From: Theileria orientalis strain Shintoku | Taxonomy: Eukaryota > Apicomplexa > Aconoidasida > Piroplasmida > Theileriidae | Length of the DNA: 64,000 nt | Reading direction: 5' to 3' | NCBI RefSeq assembly: GCF_000740895.1 | Contig: NC_025260.1 | Location: 1,902,001-1,966,000 of the forward strand | Shown here: one piece after another, positions 55,653-64,000 of the stretch | How positions within the stretch are numbered: the stretch's first letter is position 1 | How the letters are laid out: the number at the start of each line of letters is the position of its first letter | The notes under the pieces: generated by a model | What the model was told of the DNA's origin: nothing | Database searches by the model: none | Seen by the model: only the letters and a program-made list of their open reading frames with translations | Made by a program: the position numbers and the translations under genes

Positions 55653-56691
55653 TTACAAATCTTTGTATGATTGTTTTAGTTTATTTTGTGGTTTAGTGTC
55701 CAATTCCTCAGTCTTTTCATCCTCAGATTCTTCAACGTCACTATACACATCAGTAACCAATTTAAATTATTTAGCTTATTGGATGAGTTTAGTAAACATA
55801 AATGTTCTATAATAGACTTACATTGTTTTGGATCTAACAGTTTCGTCTGTTATGTAGGTACTGTGCTTTAGGTCGCAGTACACGAATTCCTCCTATGAAC
55901 GGTGGTTAATAGGTTAAGTCTTATTCGTAATACCGCTTCGATCTTCAAGTTCTTATTTCTCAATATGACCATATAGTAGGGGGAGCTCGTTTGTCCAAAA
56001 GTGTCGTTTACAGTCCCCAAAATGGTCCTATCATGCTTACACACAATGGAGCCCAGGTCCAAAACCTTCGAATCCTGTCAAGGGCGTTGGGCAAGTTTAA
56101 CAAATTTAACTTACACTCGATGATTCTACTATTAGAATATCATCAAAAATCGATTTACACTTTCCTATTTTGCCAATTGGAAGATCTTCGGAGACCTTAT
56201 CTGGAAGGTCAACAGTGTCAATTATCTATTTATTATATGGTCAAAACTCCAAAATACCCTTAAATTGTCAAGAGGGTCTCGTGTATCGAGGTATGACTGG
56301 CTAAAAATCGACTGACTTGGTTGCAAATAGTACCTTGACTGAGGTGTGCTCCTGACAGATAAGTCGCCTTCTAAGGGCTCCACATCAGAGTCGGAAACAT
56401 CACTGTCGTCCGGTAAGTTGTAAAATTGCGATAAATTGGTAGCAGTTGGTTGCGTTCTATAGTGTATGTGTTGGATTTTTACGTATTAAAAACGGGTATT
56501 ATCAAGTGTACTCACTGGTTCAAATGGCTTCTTTTAAAATCGTTTAACTCCTTAATTTTATTAGATTCGCCCTGAAAATATTTAAAAAACTGAACAATAG
56601 ACTAAAATACCTGAGCAAAGTGTGAAACAAAGGTCAATTCGTCCACCTCATTAACACCGTCAATTACTATTGGTCTGTTACCTTCTTTCAT
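55653..56691 (-). CDS. NAF1: H/ACA snoRNP assembly factor NAF1
   Basis: About seven small exons from ATG 56689-56691 to TAA 55653-55655. NAF1 escorts dyskerin onto H/ACA RNAs before being replaced by Gar1. The Gar1/Naf1 beta-barrel is clear: SDSKVLDLGSIVCKHDRTIL, GTVNDTFGQTSSPYYMVILR and EEFVYCDLKHSTYITDETV. Before it is an acidic, Asp/Ser-rich segment (LPDDSDVSDSDVEPLEGD), as in NAF1 but not Gar1. The N-terminus MKEGNRPIVIDGVNEVDELT is well defined. The long Gln/Pro tail of animal NAF1 is missing; it ends KLKQSYKDL. Confidence 0.85.
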
Positions 56692-56776
56692 TTTAAATAT
56701 TTATATTTTGGTATATTTTTATACTTTACAGATTGAGTTGCAAAATTGACTGTTACAAAATCATATAAACTGTACA

Positions 56777-57133
56777 GTGATCACACAGCCAGCATACGTA
56801 CTACTCAGGTTTACCACTATAATTATTGTTTATTTTATGGATCCAATTAGACACATTTGCTCTAAATTTAATTCTAGCATTCTTACTAATCAAATTAAAC
56901 TTAATTTTCTTAACACATTCCATGATTTGTATTCGATTCAATGTCTCAGTGTAAAAAATAAATTAATTTTTCCAAATCTCACCAACGAGGACTTAGTATA
57001 TGCGTTCAGGAGGCATAGGGGCGGCAAGGTTAAGAATAAGCTTCGCAATTTGGAGAAAAAGAAGAAGAAGGAGCAGCTTCTAAACTCTACTCTCGAGAAG
57101 TTATCTAAGGACACCAGCCCAAAATCTGAGTAA
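56777..57133 (+). CDS. Small basic protein, function unknown
   Basis: Open frame of 118 residues; a later Met at 56837 (MDPIRHICSKFNSSILTNQI) would give 98. With the first Met the N-terminus is hydrophobic (VLLRFTTIIIVYF). With the second it looks like a mitochondrial presequence. The C-terminus is highly basic (AFRRHRGGKVKNKLRNLEKK, KKKKEQ). This could be a small organellar ribosomal protein, but I cannot match a family. It lies in the 480-bp gap between NAF1 and the zinc-ribbon gene, in an open frame longer than expected in such AT-rich DNA. Confidence 0.5.
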   Translation: MITQPAYVLLRFTTIIIVYFMDPIRHICSKFNSSILTNQIKLNFLNTFHDLYSIQCLSVKNKLIFPNLTNEDLVYAFRRHRGGKVKNKLRNLEKKKKKEQLLNSTLEKLSKDTSPKSE

Positions 57134-57171
57134 ATATAAGTGACTGTATGATACACATTAGGTTTAGAAGT

Positions 57172-57967
57172 TCACGTAGCCATCACCACTCTGTTTCTGC
57201 ACTTCAAACACTCGTACATTATCGACATGCCCTCGTCGGCGGACCTGGCCTGGAAGGTGGAGTAGAGGTGTACGTCGTGTCCGCACTTTTCGCAGTTGTA
57301 CTTCACGGTCTGCTTCCCCGACTTATTGGCAGTTTTGGCCTGCATTAGTTTTGTGCTCGAGTATGAGCCGTGGATCGAGTCCTTCCACCACTGCTTTTCA
57401 GACTCGTCGAAGATGTACCCGCACCTCGTTCCGTACAAGTAGACCTTAGAGTCCTCATCCTCGTGTTTATTTGCACTTGTGGCTAATACACATGAAAATA
57501 AAAATGTCGAACTTACCGTTTGTGTAATTATCAAAGAATGAGTCAGACTCGCTCTTTTTAAATATTGGAGAAATGATGGAGTCACAGTTGTCACATCTCA
57601 AGTACTTGTTAGGGTACACCTTATTGTCTCTAACTTTGCTAAAATCAAAAAATAACTGATTATTTTTAAAATCTACGCACGAACCGCATGTTCGGCACCC
57701 AACGGATACCAGATAATCGTACCCTAGGGGAACAGAAGATTTCTGTTTCAGAGAGGGGTTCAATTCTGAGGAATTATCGGCCAATTTATACTTAAAATCA
57801 TTTACAAACAGTCCTCTGTTTTCCATTGAATTCTCAGAGTATAAATATTTAACCATATCAAAGGCTTCGTTCACATTTATGTTCGCCATCTTCTCAGAAA
57901 CTGAAGGATCGAGGGTGGATATGTAAATATCCTCTCCCCTTTCTGAAGCTTCATAAAGATCATCCAT
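57172..57967 (-). CDS. TFIIS/RPA12-type zinc-ribbon protein
   Basis: Two exons joined by a GTAAGTTCGAC...TTAG intron give about 250 residues. The C-terminal zinc ribbon is canonical: YNCEKCGHDVHLYSTFQARS followed by ADEGMSIMYECLKCRNR. RSADEG is the transcript-cleavage motif whose Asp-Glu reaches the polymerase active site in TFIIS, RPB9 and RPA12. A second possible ribbon lies upstream (CRTCGSCVDF ... LRCDNCDSIISP). RPA12 and RPB9 have two ribbons but are only about 120 residues. The extra 80-residue N-terminus (MDDLYEASERGEDIYISTLD) and a long middle are unusual. The subunit is uncertain; RPA12 of RNA polymerase I is my best guess. Confidence 0.72.
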
Positions 57968-58092
57968 TTATATCATATTCTTAGTAAATAGTCATTGTGC
58001 TCAAAAAAATAAAATATAGGTAGTGTATAATACATCATGTGCATCGTATGTGGATTCGTAACCGAAACCATTAATTCAATAATTTTTATATA

Positions 58093-58948
58093 ATGTTGTT
58101 GAAATATTTAAAACATTTATTTCATCAACAGGATTTTCGTCGTCTATATTCTAAATTTAAATCACAATGGCAGTATTATTTTGTATTTTTTTTATTAGGT
58201 TTGCTTACTTCCAAACTTTTTGACCCTTTTAATTCAAGTTTGCCATTTTGTTATAGATTAATTTTATATAATCTTAGTAGATTTTGTAAAAAAATTAGAG
58301 TGGATGACGATGATGATGAAGAATATAAACTTGTTCTATGTGTCAGATCAGGTTCTATATTTAAGCCGTTATTTAAGATTCCTATGATTTTTGTGTTTAA
58401 AATACGTAGAATAGTTGAATATCATATGAATAAAATATATAATCCATATATTTGCTCAGATTTAGCTATGGGCAAGGGCAAAATCGCTGCACAGTGTGGT
58501 CACGCTTCCATTGGAGCCTACACAGATTCACTCAAAAATAACGACCCTTATGTCCGAAAGTGGTTTAATGAGGGCCAGAGAAAAGTAGTTTTGAAAATAA
58601 ATGTATAATATAGATAAAATTGTTAATTTAGTCATAATTTGGGCTTAATAACAAATATTTAGGACTATGAGGAAATGAAAGAGCTAAAAAATGAAGCGAG
58701 AAGGCATAAAATAAATACACATGTGACCAGAGATGCGGTAAGGTATGGAATTTCAAATTTATGTTCAGGGGAGAACCCAGGTTCCATCGGGATCATATAC
58801 AGTAATCGCAATAGGGCCAGGTAAGACAGAGTAATATGCTTGGAGTTATAATAAGGTTGAAATCCAGGATTAAGGTTCAAATGTGTAATACCGTTTAGGC
58901 CCGGACAAAGTACTCAATAAAATAACAGGCCACCTCAAATTGTTGTAG
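58093..58948 (+). CDS. PTH2: Peptidyl-tRNA hydrolase 2 (PTH2), membrane-anchored
   Basis: PTH2 releases peptides from stalled peptidyl-tRNA. After an N-terminal transmembrane segment (YYFVFFLLGLLTSKLF), as in human PTRH2, comes EEYKLVLCVRSD joined to LAMGKGKIAAQCGHASIGAY. Then follow KWFNEGQRKVVLKIN, DYEEMKELKNEARRHKINTH, RDAGRTQVPSGSYTVIAIGP, and the end TGHLKLL. Exons: 58093-58351, 58460-about 58607, then three short ones to TAG 58946-58948. The 58352-58459 segment has GTTCTAT...TTGCTCAG borders, is AT-rich, is 108 nt and has no stop. Removing it restores the conserved VRSDLAMGKGK, so I treat it as an intron. Confidence 0.9.
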
Positions 58949-59200
58949 TAATTTGATAATCATAGTGTATAATAGTGTAAAAGTGAACTGAACATTAATA
59001 TATGTTCGAATTAATGTACATAATATTATTCTGTTTGTGCCCAATATCAACAACAAAGTCCCATGTTAAAAAGTAATAGTCAGCACCAGTAGGAAACCAT
59101 ATACATATCAAAATACTTAGATTATATATGGATTAGTGGCACCGTTCGGTATCCCCAGTTTGAGCCCGTGTATGAGATTGTTTAAATATACCATCGAATA

Positions 59201-59999
59201 ATGTTAAATGTTAATAGACATTTGGGGAAACTAGTAGCAAAATATTCGGCGCTCTCCAAGGAAAGATCACTGGCTCCGAGCCATGCCCAGAGAAGATTGA
59301 CCAGAGGACCAGGATTACTGCAATCGGTATATAAAAAATTCGTGGCCCCCTGGTATTTCAGAGCCATCTCAGGCCCGTATGAAAGATGGCAGCAGGCGTG
59401 CCTGACGAGATACCTGAGAGAACACGGTAAGAAATAGATAGGTAAATGGTTGCTATTATGGTTGAAAAACAGGATGTTAATGAGTAAATTCAGGGCTACT
59501 GTACGACGACCTAATGTCGGAAAGAGAGCCGATAGTGGAGAGGGCTCTGTCACTACTAACTCCGGATTTAGCCACAGATAGATATAGGAGAATAGCGAAG
59601 GGGATGCAAATAAGTATGCTGAGAATGTACCCGCCGCTGGAGGAGCAAAACTACGACCCTTTCGTCCCATACCTGGCGCCCTTTATCGAAGAAGCCAAGT
59701 TCCAGTTGCAAGAGGAGGAGGAGCTGTTAGGATACCACCCAACAGATAGAAGACTGTTTTGCGGTAAGTGTAGCATAAGCGTGTAACGATGGACTAAAAT
59801 TAAGAATAGCTATTAGTTAGAGTACAGTGGCAGAAACAGTGTGTACCAGTTAGTGGAAAATAGCAGAAACGCCCTCTCCAAATTCTAATATAATGCAGGT
59901 GGAACGACTGGGTTTGGAGACCTGGAGCCAGGAATGCATTTTTTAGTCTCACTGCCTAACCTGTACGGAGCAGGCATAGGCAACCCTAACAGGAAGTAG
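59201..59999 (+). CDS. QCR7: Cytochrome bc1 complex subunit QCR7 (UQCRB, 14 kDa)
   Basis: Three exons. QCR7 is a small matrix-side subunit of respiratory complex III. The core matches: LLYDDLMSEREPIVERALSL, LTPDLATDRYRRIAKGMQIS, then EEQNYDPFVPYLAPFIEEAK and FQLQEEEELLG. The N-terminal 70 residues (MLNVNRHLGKLVAKYSALSK, then basic) are longer than in yeast or human and may include a presequence. A third exon adds about 35 residues (TTGFGDLEPGMHFLVSLPNL) beyond the usual C-terminus. That extra exon is supported by clean splice sites and frame, but the family gives no precedent I know of. Confidence 0.87.
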
Positions 60000-60560
60000 C
60001 GGACTCGATTTTGCACACCTACACCCTCACACATTGGTTTAATTTTTTCAGTAATTTATAAAAGTAATTTAATAGTATCTATTGGAAGGAATAACTGAGA
60101 GATTCACTGAGCAAATTAGTAGCCATCCATGTGCATAATTACTCCCCATGAACTGAACGTTAGGCTGGATTCCAAGGCGTAAGTTAAAACAATTCGTAAA
60201 ATTAAATAAAAAATGTGCGTAAATAAAATAAAAAGTGGTGGGCCATCGCAAGTCCGCGGTTAATTAAATTCGTAACACTCATCTGGATGACTTTAACACA
60301 TGAGTTCAAAGAATCTATGATTAGATTCTCGAGGACCGTGTCAATCAGATTCAGAATATTCATCAGATACTTAAGCCTACTTTTTATATTTGTTATTTTC
60401 ACAAAGTATTACCAGATTACAAACTCGATACCGTAGGCTACATACTTTAATGGGTAACCTGGGCACACACAGCCACTTAAATCTTTAACAAATCAGAGAC
60501 CTTCCAAACTAAAACTTCAGTTAACACGATTTATTATTAATTTTAAGCTTTAAAGGGAAA
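60000..60560. other. AT-rich gap between QCR7 and the HAD gene
   Basis: About 560 bp. A minus-strand open frame at 60202-60402 (66 codons, MKITNIKSRLKYLMNILNLI...) is the only candidate. It contains a helical stretch and could be a small gene such as an import-complex subunit, but composition and conservation cannot be judged and I do not call it. Confidence 0.45.
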
Positions 60561-61630
60561 ATGGATGACGAGGATAACTACAAGCCAGCTCAACTTGAGC
60601 GCATTAGCCATGAGATTAACTTGGAGAGGATCCAGTCGAGAGCAAAATCAAAGAGCTTCTCGCGAGAGCAAAGCATGGAGCGAATTCAGTCGAGAATTCT
60701 ATCCAGGGCCTTCTCGTTCAAGGAGTTCAACAGGTCTCTCAGCATGGTGCCGCCAAACATATGGGAGTTTGTGAGACCTGAGAAGCCGCCGAAGTACTTT
60801 GCAATCGACGTCGATAACACCTTTTTCCACAGGGACCCGCAGGTCTTCGGCAAAAACGTGGAGGCATTCAAGAAGATTTTAAACCTGGGATACCAGCCGT
60901 TCCTTTGCACAGGTAAGTTGCAAGAGTTTAATGTTATTTAGGCAGGCCATTAGAGGCGATACCGTACGTGCTAGGGGAGAAGTTTTTCGAAACAACCGGA
61001 TACAACGGATTTCCGGGAATATACCTAAACGGGTCCGTTGTATACGACAAGGACGGGAACCTGCTTAACGTGACTGCCTTCAAAGAGGCGTTCATGGCGG
61101 AAATGCTCGAACACATCGAGAAAAACGGACTGGAGGGCAGCTTCATATTCTGGGACGTGAAGGGGCACTACGCTCTCAAGCCCATAAACAACCCCGTGAG
61201 CTTCATATTGAAAGGAGACGATATCCCGGACCCGGAGATCAAATCGCCTGCCGAACTGGTAAAAATGGCAATCATTTCCATAGTAACATCGTCCCCAAAG
61301 TTGGAGATGAAAAACTCAGTATTCGGGGAGGAATATTCAGTCAGGAACGTGGGACTCAGGTACTTGATAGAGTACAGTCCGATGGGAATAACGAAAGCAG
61401 ACGGAATAGCACTACTGATGAAGCACGTCGAACACACGCCGGAGTCCTGCGGGTTTATAGGGGACGGAGATAACGACGTTGAAAGTATGGAGCTCTGCGA
61501 AGTGTCTTTTGCCGTCGCGAATGCGACAAACTACGTCAAAAGACATGCGAAGTGGATCTTACACCTCAATCATTACGATGGGGCTTTCTCGTATGCCATG
61601 AACCTGCTTTATAATTTAAACGACTACTAA
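60561..61630 (+). CDS. HAD-superfamily phosphatase, Cof/type IIB
   Basis: Two exons (intron about 60913-60942) encode about 345 residues. HAD-IIB enzymes hydrolyse sugar or nucleotide phosphates. Motif I is FAIDVDNTFF (nucleophile Asp, DxDNT) at about residue 80. LCTGRPLEAIPYVL, across the splice junction, is motif II (Thr-Gly-Arg). The cap follows GIYLNGSVVYDKDGN. Motif IV is CGFIGDGDNDVESMELC, with VSFAVANATNYVKRHAKWIL after it. In Plasmodium, HAD1-type members regulate isoprenoid precursor supply; substrate here is unknown. An N-terminal extension of about 70 residues is Ser/Arg-rich with repeated ERIQSR units. Confidence 0.88.
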
Positions 61631-61821
61631 TTTTTTTATCATAGCGACTTTCCAATATTTTATAAGCAATCTAGCGATTTAATTTAAAATTTAGAATTTG
61701 TAAAGTTAGTTTTAGTAATTTTAGACGCTGTTATTTAATTCTTATCGTCAAGTAAATCTCACGAAATTTTATCACTAATTATTTATCAGACGTTCCTGGA
61801 TTTGTAAAGTACCAATTAGTT

Positions 61822-63393
61822 TTGATTGAAACGATGGTTAACGACTCTTGGGCATTACTTTTGGATTTTGGATGTACCTTTTCGTCGACACTGCTTAGAG
61901 CGGTGAGAGAACTGGGAGTCCGGTGTGAACTGGAAAGCTTGGAAAAATTTAAAGGCCTGGACCCAAAGAACCTGCCAGTAGGAGTGCTGCTCTGCGGAGG
62001 AAACGAGAGCGTGTTCGACGACGACGTGCTGACTGTGGACAAGAACCTGCTGGAGTCGTTCCACAAGCACGGAGTGCCAGTGCTCTGCCTGTCGTTCGGA
62101 ATGATGTCAGTGGCTAAGTCACTGGGAGCAAAGCTGCGAAAGACAAACGAAAACGAGTACGTGGTGACGAAGTGCTCGCTCCACGAGAACGCACTCTTCG
62201 ACGGAGTGCCGAACTCACTGAAGGTGTACCTGAACACACTGGACTCACTGGAGTCGCTCCCGTCAGGATTCGAAGTGATAGCGAAGCACTCAGACTCGAC
62301 AGTGGGTCTGTACAACTCGGAGTACAACATGTACATGCTCTACTTCCACCCGGAGGCAACGGACACTGAGAAGGGAGAGAAGATCCTGCACAACTTTCTC
62401 TACAAGGTGTGCAGGGCGAACAAGTCGTGGACGATGAAGAATTACCTGGAAGAGGAACTGAAAAAAATTAAGAAGCAGTGCGGAGAGGACAAGTTCGTGG
62501 TTGCAGGACTGTCTGGAGGAGTGGACAGCACAGTGTGCGCAAAGATGGTGCACTCTGTGATAGGAGACAGGTTCCACGGAATCATGATTGACACGGGGCT
62601 CATGAGGTACAACGAGATCGCCGACTGCTCGAAGAGAGTGAAGAAGGAGGTCCCAGGAATAAAGCTGACAGTGAGGAACTCGGAAAAGGTCTTCCTGGCG
62701 GAGCTGAAGGGAGTGGAGGACCCGGAGGAAAAGCGCAAGATCATAGGAAGAGTGTACATAGAGGAGTTCGACAAAGCGATCAAGGACCTCGGATTCAACG
62801 AAAAAAACTGCCTGCTGCTCCAAGGAACGATATACCCGGACATAATAGAGAGCGAGTTGAACAGAAGGACGAAGAAGCCCGTAAAGTCGCACCACAACGT
62901 AGGAGGCCTGCCGGAAAAACTGCAGTATGAGCTGATAGAACCAGTGCGTTACCTGTTCAAGCAGGAAGTTAGAGAGTTGGGGCGCCTGTTGAACCTGTCG
63001 GAGGATACATTCTCAAGGGAGCCCTTCCCAGGACCAGGTCTGGGAATAAGAGTCATGGCAAGTCTGACGGCAGAAAACCTGCACGTCGTCAGGATGGCGG
63101 ACAAAATCGTGCGCGAGGAGGCGGCCAAGAGCAAGGAGAAGGTCAGCCAGGCACTGTGCGTGTACCTGCCGACAGTGAGGAGCACGGGGCTCGTTAAGGG
63201 CCAGAGAGTGCTGGGAGGCACCATAGTGATCAGGTGCGTGACGACGCCGGACTTCTGCACGGCGAAGTGGACGCACCTGGAGCACGACATTCTGGAAAAA
63301 ATGTCATTCAGAATAACGACTGAAGTGGAGGGAATCAACAGAGTGTGCTACGACATCACCGACAAGGAGCCTTCGACAATAGAGTGGCAGTGA
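61822..63393 (+). CDS. GMPS: GMP synthase with degenerate glutaminase domain
   Basis: Single-exon gene of 523 residues (or 519 from the second Met, which fits better before the domain start). GMP synthase turns XMP into GMP using ATP and nitrogen from glutamine. The ATP-pyrophosphatase part is intact: VVAGLSGGVDSTVCAKM, NCLLLQGTIYPDIIES, SHHNVGGLPEKLQYELIEPV and FPGPGLGIRV. The C-terminus TIVIRCVTTPDFCTAKW ... DITDKEPSTIEWQ is typical. In the amidotransferase part, FHPEAT keeps the His/Glu pair. The nucleophile elbow reads VPVLCLSFGMM where the family has VPVxGICYGMQ, so Cys is Ser. The oxyanion loop is also altered (LLCGGNES for SGGPES). It is probably an ammonia-dependent enzyme. Confidence 0.93.
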   Translation: MIETMVNDSWALLLDFGCTFSSTLLRAVRELGVRCELESLEKFKGLDPKNLPVGVLLCGGNESVFDDDVLTVDKNLLESFHKHGVPVLCLSFGMMSVAKSLGAKLRKTNENEYVVTKCSLHENALFDGVPNSLKVYLNTLDSLESLPSGFEVIAKHSDSTVGLYNSEYNMYMLYFHPEATDTEKGEKILHNFLYKVCRANKSWTMKNYLEEELKKIKKQCGEDKFVVAGLSGGVDSTVCAKMVHSVIGDRFHGIMIDTGLMRYNEIADCSKRVKKEVPGIKLTVRNSEKVFLAELKGVEDPEEKRKIIGRVYIEEFDKAIKDLGFNEKNCLLLQGTIYPDIIESELNRRTKKPVKSHHNVGGLPEKLQYELIEPVRYLFKQEVRELGRLLNLSEDTFSREPFPGPGLGIRVMASLTAENLHVVRMADKIVREEAAKSKEKVSQALCVYLPTVRSTGLVKGQRVLGGTIVIRCVTTPDFCTAKWTHLEHDILEKMSFRITTEVEGINRVCYDITDKEPSTIEWQ

Positions 63394-64000
63394 GCAATCA
63401 ACAGTCAACAACTTTGAAGTAACATTCAATAGAGTCGACAATCGAGTGATGAGTGAATGAAACATTTGTTAAATTGCTTTTTACCAAATTCAACAGCTTC
63501 TGAAGCCTTAATTCAACAATATTGCCACCGTACACCAAGTCGCTAACATATAAGTAAAAGTACAACACCGTGTGGGAATTATCAACCAGACTAGAGTAAC
63601 TCAAAGGCTGAAGCAAGTAAAAAAGTGATAAAAATAGTATAATAGTAAAAAACATAAAAATGTAGCAGAGTCAGAAAAGGATGTAAACATGAAATTAACG
63701 TAGAAAAGGTAGAGACCAATTAATGAACAAATGTATGTGAATATGTAAAATAAAAAGATAAAAAAGTAGAAAATGAAAAAAATTAACTGAATAAAAAAGG
63801 TAAAATTAGAAAAAATTGCAATTGGTAGAATCTGAAAACATAAAAACGTTAAAATAAGAAAAAAAATATAAAAATTAAAAATTGTAAATTGTAAAAATTT
63901 TAAGCATAGACATACGACATGAAATCATAAAAAATAAAAATCTATAAAAAATTGAAAAAATAAAAAAGTGGATCATTATTTTATTCAAATAGAAATAGTG
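63394..64000. other. A-rich intergenic end of the window, no gene recognised
   Basis: About 600 bp after GMP synthase. From 63,640 on it is dominated by AAAAATAAAA-type sequence. A minus-strand open frame at 63398-63655 is Leu/Phe/Tyr-rich and looks like AT-rich noise. Confidence 0.6.

Noticed and set aside
60202..60402. 66-codon minus-strand open frame between QCR7 and the HAD gene
   Set aside because: No recognised family, no clear start context or exon partner; AT-rich sequence can give frames of this length by chance.
62290..62895. 201-residue minus-strand open frame in GMP synthase
   Set aside because: Antisense shadow of a confidently identified gene.
63398..63655. 85-codon minus-strand open frame at the window end
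   Set aside because: Leu/Phe/Tyr-rich translation of A-rich intergenic sequence.

Overview
This window looks like nuclear DNA of a piroplasmid apicomplexan, most likely a Theileria; T. orientalis would fit the fairly GC-rich exons, but the species is an inference. The evidence is very compact gene spacing (often 10-150 bp), genes on both strands, and many tiny introns of about 28-45 nt that begin GTAAG/GTGAG and end TAG. Two proteins carry leaders of the apicoplast-import type, and eIF2-alpha, NMD3 and others resemble their apicomplexan orthologs. Every gene I can name is a single-copy housekeeping gene. I recognised no tRNA, rRNA, transposon, CRISPR array or antigen family. All exon-intron structures were read by eye from splice signals and reading-frame continuity.

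Layout. 1-8.8 kb: a gene tail, a secreted protein of unknown function, HTATSF1/CUS2-type splicing factor and SRP9 (minus strand), then NMD3, BRX1 and TRM7 (plus strand), a ribosome/tRNA maturation run. 9-13 kb: an AP-4-like beta adaptin and a small membrane protein. 13.4-20 kb: two E3 ligases in tandem, RMD5 (GID/CTLH complex) and ZNF598/Hel2 (ribosome quality control). 20.5-30.2 kb, all minus strand: the TAH18/NDOR1 diflavin reductase, a NELF-B (COBRA1) homolog, a tRNA-splicing-endonuclease domain, and an XRN 5'-3' exonuclease with an unusual secretory-type leader.

30.9-35.4 kb, all plus strand: a coiled-coil protein overlapping the NEDD8-conjugating enzyme UBC12, then proteasome ATPase Rpt2 and a syntaxin-6-type Qc-SNARE. 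35.5-42.6 kb: a zinc-finger protein of unknown function, a probable mitochondrial helical-repeat protein, and two organelle gene-expression factors, an mTERF protein and IF-3. 42.7-51.5 kb: a FEN1/XPG-fold protein that appears to have lost its metal ligands, a KH-domain protein, SRP54 with introns full of tandem repeats, and eIF2-alpha. 51.7-63.4 kb: a TPR protein, a secreted Cys-rich protein, splicing factor RBM17/SPF45, NAF1, a TFIIS/RPA12-type zinc-ribbon protein, PTH2, QCR7 (UQCRB), a HAD phosphatase and GMP synthase. The last 600 bp is A-rich and has no recognisable gene.

The points I rate most worth checking are these. GMP synthase lacks its glutaminase nucleophile (Cys replaced by Ser). 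The FEN-like protein looks catalytically dead. The XRN gene has a signal-peptide-like first exon, and the tRNA endonuclease domain just after it has no start codon of its own, so the two may be fused. NELF-B is present in a piroplasm. UBC12 overlaps its upstream gene. Several introns have no stop and a length divisible by three, and would mislead gene callers.
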